A stretch of DNA of 5,720 nucleotides from an uncultured Selenomonadales bacterium (lineage in GTDB: Bacteria > Bacillota_C > Negativicutes > Selenomonadales > Selenomonadaceae), in assembly GCA_937907035.1 (NCBI GenBank), contig CALCTX010000301.1, positions 1 to 5,720 of the forward strand, in the 5' to 3' direction. This document shows positions 1 to 4,176 of the stretch, one piece after another; position 1 is the first letter of the stretch, and the number at the start of each line of letters is the position of its first letter. The notes under the pieces were generated by a model, which saw only the letters and a program-made list of their open reading frames with translations, was not told the DNA's origin and searched no databases. The position numbers and the translations under genes are program-made.

Positions 1-18
1 AAACCTCTTTTTCCGTTT

Positions 19-579
19 TCATGCCTCAATGGCGGCCGATATGCCAGTCGTCGGATCCATCCTCAAATCCAACGGTCCCTCGGCCTTATAAGTAAATCCA
101 CGGTCCGGATTGTCAATCTGCATTGACGAAACCCCGAGATCTGCCAAAATAAAATTAAACGGACCGGTTTCCTGAACCAGTTCGTTTATTTGAGAAAAAT
201 TCATAAGCCGTGCCGAAAAGTCCTGGTCAGAAAAGCCCTGCTTAGCAATCCGTTCCCGTGTCCGTACAATCTCTATCGGATCAACGTCGCTTGCATAAAG
301 CATTCCTTGATGATCAAGTTTTTTAAGCATATGAAGAGAATGACCTCCATAACCGAGGGTTGCATCAAAACCTTTCATCCCCGGTTTGAGGTCAAAAAAT
401 GCCAATATCTCTTCTACCATGATAGGAATATGCATCCCCGCCGGCGTACTGCCTTTCTCTATGACATGCTTAACGGTTTCAGCATATTTCTCCGGATCGA
501 GCTCTTTATATTTTTCACTGTATTTACGTGGATAACGCCCTTTATAACGTACCCGGCGTTTATGAACGGTCTCTTCCAT
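19..579 (-). CDS. rsmH: RsmH-type 16S rRNA m4C1402 methyltransferase, tailed paralog, C-terminally truncated or frameshifted
   Basis: The family transfers a methyl group from S-adenosylmethionine to N4 of C1402 in the 16S rRNA P site. Visible in the 186 residues from ATG 579: a basic N-terminal tail of about 48 residues (HKRRVRYKG, then SEKYKELDPEKYAETV). The usual RsmH start follows (MHIPIMVEEIL), then the SAM loop DATLGYGGH (72-80), the acidic DVDP (98-101), ADLGVSS (146-152) and NPDRGF (157-162). This tail marks the second RsmH type known from clostridia and relatives. Full proteins have about 310 residues. This frame stops at TGA 19-21 just after GISAA, so the C-terminal third of the methylase is missing. 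Codons resembling the family continue in another frame to the window edge, so a frameshift, decay or sequence error is likely. A TTG at 591 would overlap the upstream stop codon (TTGA), but the family begins at MEE, so I prefer ATG 579. No strong ribosome binding site is seen; translation is probably coupled to the ComFB gene. Family certain, activity doubtful. Confidence 0.9.
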   Translation of the reverse strand: MEETVHKRRVRYKGRYPRKYSEKYKELDPEKYAETVKHVIEKGSTPAGMHIPIMVEEILAFFDLKPGMKGFDATLGYGGHSLHMLKKLDHQGMLYASDVDPIEIVRTRERIAKQGFSDQDFSARLMNFSQINELVQETGPFNFILADLGVSSMQIDNPDRGFTYKAEGPLDLRMDPTTGISAAIEA

Positions 580-587
580 CTTGACAC

Positions 588-851
588 TCAATGGCGCGGA
601 TTCTTTGAAACGACTTCAATCGCTCTGGCAATTTCCTGAACAATTTTCATATCGTTTACCTGCTCGTAAGAATCGAGACGGGTATAGAGATCACCCTTAC
701 GAGTATTTACATACTTGCCCGGCAAATTATTAAGTGCCAGGATTGTTATATCCATCCTGCATTTTTCACACCGACAACATGCTGGATATTGTTTCAGCAC
801 CCGGTCAAGCCTTTCCTGAACAAAAAATTCCATGTTGTTTTTCAGTGTCAT
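588..851 (-). CDS. comFB: ComFB-family small protein
   Basis: An 87-residue protein matching the late-competence ComFB family. It starts with the helix TLKNNMEFFVQERLDRVLKQ, has a cysteine cluster CCRCEKC (C25, C26, C28, C31), then CRMDITILALNNLPGKYVNTRKGDLYTRL, the family hallmark. Length fits a single-domain ComFB. The cysteines could bind a metal (inference). In Bacillus the gene lies in the comF operon with unclear function; cyanobacterial members have been reported to bind cyclic di-GMP. Neither role can be read from this sequence. It is the first gene of a minus-strand pair, with rsmH 8 nt downstream of its TGA. Start choice: an upstream ATG at 863 would add MKVI but directly abuts the AAGGAG at 864-869 with no spacing. 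The ATG at 851 has a 12-nt spacing and fits the family start better. Neither spacing is ideal. Confidence 0.85.
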   Translation of the reverse strand: MTLKNNMEFFVQERLDRVLKQYPACCRCEKCRMDITILALNNLPGKYVNTRKGDLYTRLDSYEQVNDMKIVQEIARAIEVVSKNPRH

Positions 852-863
852 AATTACTTTCAT

Positions 864-869
864 CTCCTT
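864..869 (-). promoter_or_regulatory. Ribosome binding site of the ComFB gene, unusual spacing
   Basis: AAGGAG on the minus strand lies 0 nt before ATG 863 and 12 nt before ATG 851. A spacing of zero should not allow normal 30S positioning, so this site argues for the inner start, with a longer than usual spacer. Confidence 0.6.
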
Positions 870-902
870 ATAATGATCAGATGTTAGTTATATATTGCCA
901 AC

Positions 903-929
903 AGCATAACGTTCTCTCCGCGCTGTCAA
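903..929 (-). promoter_or_regulatory. Candidate promoter for comFB-rsmH (weak)
   Basis: On the minus strand a perfect TTGACA (929-924) is followed after 15 nt by TATGCT (908-903). The -35 is consensus, but the spacer is short and the -10 matches only in part. Transcription would start near 897, about 45 nt before the chosen start codon. Confidence 0.3.
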
Positions 930-1108
930 TATCTTAATACACCCAAAACTGTAATGAAAACCCTTTCTTACAATCTCAGAATATTTATTCACAGACATCC
1001 ATATTATTGATTATGCCTTATATTACAGCAAAAATCAACTATTTTTAAATAATTATTTACTAATTATATGTTTATTTATCCATTTTACATTAATTAATGA
1101 AAAATACT

Positions 1109-1137
1109 TTGCATTTTTTGAATATGCTGAGTAATAT
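1109..1137 (+). promoter_or_regulatory. Sigma-A-type promoter of the TPR gene
   Basis: TTGCAT (1109-1114) and TAATAT (1132-1137) are separated by 17 nt. A/T-rich DNA lies directly upstream and could act as an UP element. The predicted start near 1144 gives a leader of about 28 nt that just holds the ribosome binding site GGAGG (1161-1165), 6 nt before the ATG. Confidence 0.65.
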
Positions 1138-1171
1138 TTAGTCATAGCAACAACTATTCGGGAGGTTAAAA

Positions 1172-1876
1172 ATGAACGCACAGGATTTTCATAAACTGGT
1201 ACATGTTGTTCTTGACAGCGAAGCCGCACCACCGGCCAATCTCTTTATCAAAGGGTATGACGATTGGCATGCCCGGGCACGGCTGGCTCACTTTTTAGCA
1301 ATGCCGGAACTTAAACATCTTGACGATGCTATTGAACTGTTCCGCTCTGTCGTCGAAATAGAAATTGACGAAGAAAACGCCGAGGATATTGAAGAAAAAG
1401 TTTATGCTTTGCAAAAGCTCAGCTTTATCCGGCGCGATCAAAAAGACTACGAAGCAGCTTTGAAATATATAAATCTGGCTGTGGAAACCGCCGAGTCGTC
1501 GGATTTCCTTTACAAATACATCTTACGGGGCGAATTATGGGCTGACCGCTGGAATCTGCTTCATCTTAAAGGTGAAGATAAAGAAGCCGAACAGGAAGTT
1601 GATGAGCGGATAGCCGCCTTTGAAGATATCCCGATCCATTTCAACAGTTATCTCTATTACGGGTACCGTTTCAAAGCCCAGCTGGCTGCCGAGCGCGAGG
1701 TTCCTTTAGTCGCCAAAGATTATATGCACATGGCCCTGAAATACGTTGATCTCCCGGCAAACAACAAGGCAGATATTGACGATGCGTTTAAACAAACCCA
1801 TGCCAACATTTCCTGGATCTTAAACGCTATTGACCGTGCAATGCCGCCGCTTGAGCATTTGAATTGGGATATATGA
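1172..1876 (+). CDS. TPR-like helical repeat protein of unknown function
   Basis: I do not recognise a specific family. The 234-residue product looks wholly alpha-helical with tetratricopeptide-like helix pairs. The clearest unit is about 77-107, with YALQKLSFIRRDQKDYEAAL showing the small-residue and aromatic spacing of a TPR. Weaker units are about 32-62 (WHARARLAHFLAMPELKHLDDAIELF) and 112-152. A further helical pair spans about 160-190. The segment 62-76 is strongly acidic. There is no signal peptide, membrane segment or catalytic motif, so a cytoplasmic scaffold or protein-binding role is the reasonable inference. The start is well supported: GGAGG lies 6 nt upstream and a promoter about 35 nt upstream. 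It is transcribed alone, divergent from comFB and convergent with pepD. The TGA is followed after 14 nt by the large palindrome that probably terminates it. The gene is real; its function is open. Confidence 0.85.
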   Translation: MNAQDFHKLVHVVLDSEAAPPANLFIKGYDDWHARARLAHFLAMPELKHLDDAIELFRSVVEIEIDEENAEDIEEKVYALQKLSFIRRDQKDYEAALKYINLAVETAESSDFLYKYILRGELWADRWNLLHLKGEDKEAEQEVDERIAAFEDIPIHFNSYLYYGYRFKAQLAAEREVPLVAKDYMHMALKYVDLPANNKADIDDAFKQTHANISWILNAIDRAMPPLEHLNWDI

Positions 1877-1890
1877 TTAAGTTATACGAC

Positions 1891-2032
1891 AAAATGGAGC
1901 TGTCGCATTAAGCTTTTAGCCCGTCATGCTGAACGTGATTCAGCATCCCGAAATACAGCGTTGCGCTTGGGGATTCCGGATCAAGTCCGGAATGACGAGA
2001 AGAATATCCGCTTAATACGACAGCTCCATTTT
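1891..2032. repeat. 142-bp palindromic element with three inner hairpins (MITE- or REP-like)
   Basis: Outer arms 1891-1913 and 2010-2032 are inverted repeats of 23 bp with one mismatch (C1906 against the T2017 side). Inside, 1922-1948 and 1971-1997 are inverted copies of one 27-nt unit with 20 identical positions. Each folds into a perfect 8-bp hairpin with a 5-nt loop (1926-1933 with 1939-1946; 1973-1980 with 1986-1993). A small hairpin, AGCG-TTG-CGCT (1957-1967), sits at the centre. All pieces are centred near 1960-1962, giving a cruciform or cloverleaf-like fold. TTATAC occurs on both sides (1882-1887 and 2034-2039), 1-3 nt outside the outer arms, and could be a target duplication or chance. 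No coding capacity is seen. The layout resembles non-autonomous miniature elements or dispersed palindromic repeats; a search of the genome would decide. Confidence 0.75.
1891..2032. terminator. Probable bidirectional terminator between convergent genes
   Basis: The outer stem begins AAAATGGAGCTGTCG and ends with its complement CGACAGCTCCATTTT. On either strand a GC-containing stem is therefore followed by a T-rich tract. It lies 14 nt after the TPR stop and 11 nt after the pepD stop, as expected for a shared terminator. The loop of about 96 nt is very long for a classical terminator, but the inner hairpins would compact it. Confidence 0.6.
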
Positions 2033-2043
2033 CTTATACTGCT

Positions 2044-3507
2044 CTATCGTTTTTGCGCTATCTTTTCAAGTACGCCTGTGATCAGCCTTACCTGCGGAGC
2101 GATAGTCCTCAAGTCCACCCTTTCCTGCGGACTGTGAATATCATGAGTTGTTACCCCAATTGACACCATGTCAAGTTCGGGGTTTTTTTGTATATGCCAG
2201 CTGCACTCCAGCCCAGCATGGATTGACGTCACTTTCATCGGTTTGCCATTTTGCTCAAGAAATGTTTCCGTCATCATCTGCGCCAAATCGCCGATTTTCT
2301 CCTTCCAAACCGGCGAAATCGTTCCTGTTTTCAGTTCAAAGCCTGTCAGCTTGGCCAAAGAACGGACTGACTGACAAAAATCGACGATTTTTTCAATCTT
2401 GGACGAGCGCGGGAAAAACACCATTTCAACAGTATCGTTATTTGTCCTTAATACACCGATATTTGCCGATGTTTCCACCAGCCCGCTTACCACCTGAGAC
2501 ATCGAATACACACCGGTGTGTAGATTGACCGCCAAATTCAGCAATGCTTCAGTATCAGCCGGAGAAAACACTTTTTCCGGAAAAGTTGACGATTCTGTCA
2601 ATGTCAATGTCAAATTTGTGTCAATGTCACCATAAACTGACGTCAATCTTTCGGCACAGCCGACAAGAAATTCCTGCAATTTCTCTTTCGGCACTGCTGT
2701 TACCAGACTGACAAATGCTTCGGAAGGAATGACATTGCTGGCCCGCCCGCCGGAAGCTTTTACGAGCGCATAATCAAATCCCTGCTCCCTCATCGTCATA
2801 AGACTACGCATCATGAGCTCAATTGCATTGCCACGTCCTTGATTGATCTCTTCTCCGGAATGGCCGCCGGTCAATCCTGTCAACGATATGTCATATACTT
2901 TTCCCGCTGGTGCAGCAACATATTTGATTGGCCGGGAAAATGTCAAATTAACACTGCCGGCACTGCCAACCGTCAAAACATCATAGTCCTCTGAATCGCA
3001 ATTTATCAGATATTTGGCGGCTGTAAGCCATTTTTTGTCAAGTGCTACCGCCCCGGTCATACCGCTTTCTTCATCGACCGTAAAAATTGCCCGGATCGGA
3101 CCGTTATTTTTTATGTTTTTCAGGATAAATAATATCTCCGCTATCCCTATCCCATCATCGGCTCCCAAACTTGTTCCTTCTGCCCGCAAAAAATCGCCGT
3201 CAATCTTACACTTTATCCCGTCTGTCAAAGGATCATAACACACACCTTCATCAGCTACGCAAACCATATCCATATGGGACTGCAATATTGTCAGCGGCAC
3301 ATTTTCAAATCCCGGTGACGCCGGTTTGTCAGCTATGAGATTATATTTTTCATCCTGGACCGTTACTAACCCCATACCTCTCAAAACAGCCAGCAAATAA
3401 TCACTGACCGCTTTTTCATGCTCCGAAGGGCGAGGAATTTTTGTCAACGGATAAAATTCCTGCAACACCTCGTCAATTATCGTTTGTTCATCTATATTCT
3501 GCACCAC
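2044..3507 (-). CDS. pepD: Aminoacyl-histidine dipeptidase (beta-Ala-His dipeptidase), peptidase family M20
   Basis: A cytoplasmic di-zinc dipeptidase that cleaves Xaa-His and other dipeptides (carnosine-like substrates), feeding amino-acid recycling. From GTG 3507 it has 487 residues, close to the usual 485-490. By comparison with characterised PepD enzymes the metal ligands are H78 (QSHMDMV), D117 (SLGADDGIG), E147 (TVDEESG), D171 (NCDSED) and H458 (DIHSPQE). The catalytic residues are D80 and E146. The lid or dimerisation domain lies in the middle (GGHSGEEINQGRGNAIE begins it) and HAGLECSWH lies near the C-terminus. All key residues are present, so the enzyme should be active. Start choice: AAGGAG (3520-3515) sits 7 nt before GTG 3507. 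A longer frame from ATG 3564 would add 19 cysteine- and serine-containing residues read through the sepF terminator, so I reject it. It is the third minus-strand gene, 69 nt after sepF, and is followed by the palindromic element. Confidence 0.93.
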   Translation of the reverse strand: MVQNIDEQTIIDEVLQEFYPLTKIPRPSEHEKAVSDYLLAVLRGMGLVTVQDEKYNLIADKPASPGFENVPLTILQSHMDMVCVADEGVCYDPLTDGIKCKIDGDFLRAEGTSLGADDGIGIAEILFILKNIKNNGPIRAIFTVDEESGMTGAVALDKKWLTAAKYLINCDSEDYDVLTVGSAGSVNLTFSRPIKYVAAPAGKVYDISLTGLTGGHSGEEINQGRGNAIELMMRSLMTMREQGFDYALVKASGGRASNVIPSEAFVSLVTAVPKEKLQEFLVGCAERLTSVYGDIDTNLTLTLTESSTFPEKVFSPADTEALLNLAVNLHTGVYSMSQVVSGLVETSANIGVLRTNNDTVEMVFFPRSSKIEKIVDFCQSVRSLAKLTGFELKTGTISPVWKEKIGDLAQMMTETFLEQNGKPMKVTSIHAGLECSWHIQKNPELDMVSIGVTTHDIHSPQERVDLRTIAPQVRLITGVLEKIAQKR

Positions 3508-3513
3508 AAAACC

Positions 3514-3539
3514 GCTCCTTACCAATAAAATAAAGGAGC
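3514..3539 (-). promoter_or_regulatory. pepD ribosome binding site with a facing anti-Shine-Dalgarno arm
   Basis: On the minus strand GCTCCTT (3539-3533) can pair perfectly over 7 bp with AAGGAGC (3520-3514) across a 12-nt loop, burying the pepD Shine-Dalgarno sequence. The same anti-Shine-Dalgarno bases form the 3' arm of the sepF terminator, so the two hairpins exclude each other. The pairing is seen in the sequence; a regulatory effect is inferred. Confidence 0.45.
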
Positions 3540-3561
3540 TATCGCCGCAGCAAAAGCTCCT
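3524..3561 (-). terminator. Intrinsic terminator downstream of sepF
   Basis: On the minus strand AGGAGCT (3561-3555) pairs with AGCTCCT (3540-3534). After one T-T mismatch, four more inner pairs (TTGC with GCGA, including one wobble) close a 4-nt loop. The stem is followed by TTATTTTATT. The arm begins 15 nt after the sepF TAA. It should separate sepF from pepD at least in part, so pepD depends on read-through or on a promoter I cannot identify. Confidence 0.65.
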
Positions 3562-3576
3562 CATTTAATACAAGTT

Positions 3577-4029
3577 TTATTTTACAACTGATTTTGAGGT
3601 TACCGGAGTAACATTGACGCCAGCCGGAACATACATAACCATAATATCAGTAATCCGGCGGGCCTGTCCGTCCATCATATAGCAGACACCGTTAGTAAAA
3701 TCACAGATACGGCGCTGTTCACTCGGCTCAACTTCTTCAAAATTGACAATGACAGCCCGTTTTGCCTTAAGATCATCGGCAATCTTCCGAACATCACTGA
3801 ATTCATGAGGTACATGAATCTTGACACTCAAATCCGATGTCTGTGTCTTATGCAATGTCAAAAACGGATGAGACGGCTCATATGAAGATAACGACGGAAA
3901 AGATTGCTGACCATTGACAACCCGCTTCGGTTCAGTTTTGACAACTTTTTCCTCAGGAACAACAAATTCCTCTTCCTCATAGTCATCCATGGGCATAATA
4001 ATGTTCGTCAACTTATCCAGGATTTTCAT
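3577..4029 (-). CDS. sepF: Cell division protein SepF
   Basis: SepF tethers FtsZ to the membrane at the division site, forms dimers and rings, and partly replaces FtsA in Gram-positive-type bacteria. The 150-residue length is typical. Seen in order: an N-terminal amphipathic helix MKILDKLTNIIMP (1-13) for membrane binding; an acidic, low-complexity linker (about 15-67); then the SepF core (about 68-141). The core has KIADDLKAKRAVIVNFEEVEPSEQRRICDFTNGVCYMMDG and a final IMVMYVPAGVNV strand. G114 in DFTNGVCY corresponds to the conserved glycine of the FtsZ-binding and dimer region. ATG 4029 is preceded by GGAGG (4042-4038) with 8 nt spacing. The gene lies 147 nt after typA with its own good promoter and ends at a terminator. 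It is not beside the usual ylm or dcw partners within this window. Confidence 0.93.
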   Translation of the reverse strand: MKILDKLTNIIMPMDDYEEEEFVVPEEKVVKTEPKRVVNGQQSFPSLSSYEPSHPFLTLHKTQTSDLSVKIHVPHEFSDVRKIADDLKAKRAVIVNFEEVEPSEQRRICDFTNGVCYMMDGQARRITDIMVMYVPAGVNVTPVTSKSVVK

Positions 4030-4064
4030 GCGACTTACCTCCAGCTGTCATTAGTTGCATTATC

Positions 4065-4082
4065 TGACCGTATCCTTGGTCA
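4065..4082 (-). promoter_or_regulatory. Small palindrome in the sepF leader
   Basis: TGACC and GGTCA form a perfect 5-bp inverted repeat around an 8-nt spacer. It lies in the predicted untranslated leader, between the sepF promoter and its ribosome binding site. It could be an operator or a small RNA hairpin; the short arms also allow chance. Confidence 0.3.
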
Positions 4083-4102
4083 AATTATGTCATTCGCCAT
4101 AA

Positions 4103-4131
4103 ATTTTAAAAATCCTTCTTTATTTTGTAAA
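4103..4131 (-). promoter_or_regulatory. Sigma-A-type promoter of sepF
   Basis: On the minus strand TTTACA (4131-4126) is followed after exactly 17 nt by TAAAAT (4108-4103), each hexamer one base from consensus. Transcription would start near 4096, giving a leader of about 67 nt. The surrounding DNA is very AT-rich. A second, poorer candidate (TTGACC at 4083-4078, 15 nt, TAATGC) lies closer to the gene. Confidence 0.6.
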
Positions 4132-4176
4132 AAATATACAAAAATAAGATTTTCTTTTTATTTGTGACAAAATCGA

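Larger units (their letters stand above)
864..1171. other. Divergent AT-rich intergenic region
   Basis: The 308 bp between the minus-strand ComFB gene and the plus-strand TPR gene hold no convincing reading frame or RNA gene. The region is strongly AT-rich, especially about 1036-1125, as expected for a divergent promoter region. It contains a good promoter for the TPR gene, a weak candidate promoter for the ComFB gene and both ribosome binding sites. I see no strong operator palindrome or riboswitch-like structure. Confidence 0.7.

Noticed and set aside
190..639. 149-codon plus-strand frame opposite rsmH and comFB
   Set aside because: It lies antisense to two genes with clear family motifs, has no ribosome binding site and its translation resembles no protein family.
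1007..1038. Inverted repeat TTGATT-N20-AATCAA in the divergent region
   Set aside because: Six A/T-rich bases with a 20-nt spacer are expected by chance in such AT-rich DNA.
1891..2032. tRNA or structured-RNA gene suggested by the cloverleaf-like fold
   Set aside because: The outer stem is 23 bp, there are no T-loop, anticodon-loop or CCA features, and it sits between converging stop codons. A repeat or terminator explains it better.
2148..3238. Plus-strand frames of 68-126 codons inside pepD
   Set aside because: Antisense to a gene with complete catalytic residues; cysteine- and serine-rich translations without any family look.
3508..3564. 19-residue N-terminal extension of PepD from ATG 3564
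   Set aside because: It would be translated through the sepF terminator hairpin, has no ribosome binding site and exceeds family length. GTG 3507 has AAGGAG at 7 nt and gives the expected 487 residues.
4123..4143. Hairpin TTTTGTA/TACAAAA after typA as a terminator
   Set aside because: The stem is almost only A-T, it lacks a following T tract in a suitable position and it overlaps the sepF -35 box.
3904..4167. 87-codon plus-strand frame over the sepF start and the gap upstream
   Set aside because: Antisense to the sepF 5' end and its promoter, low-complexity product, no initiation signals.
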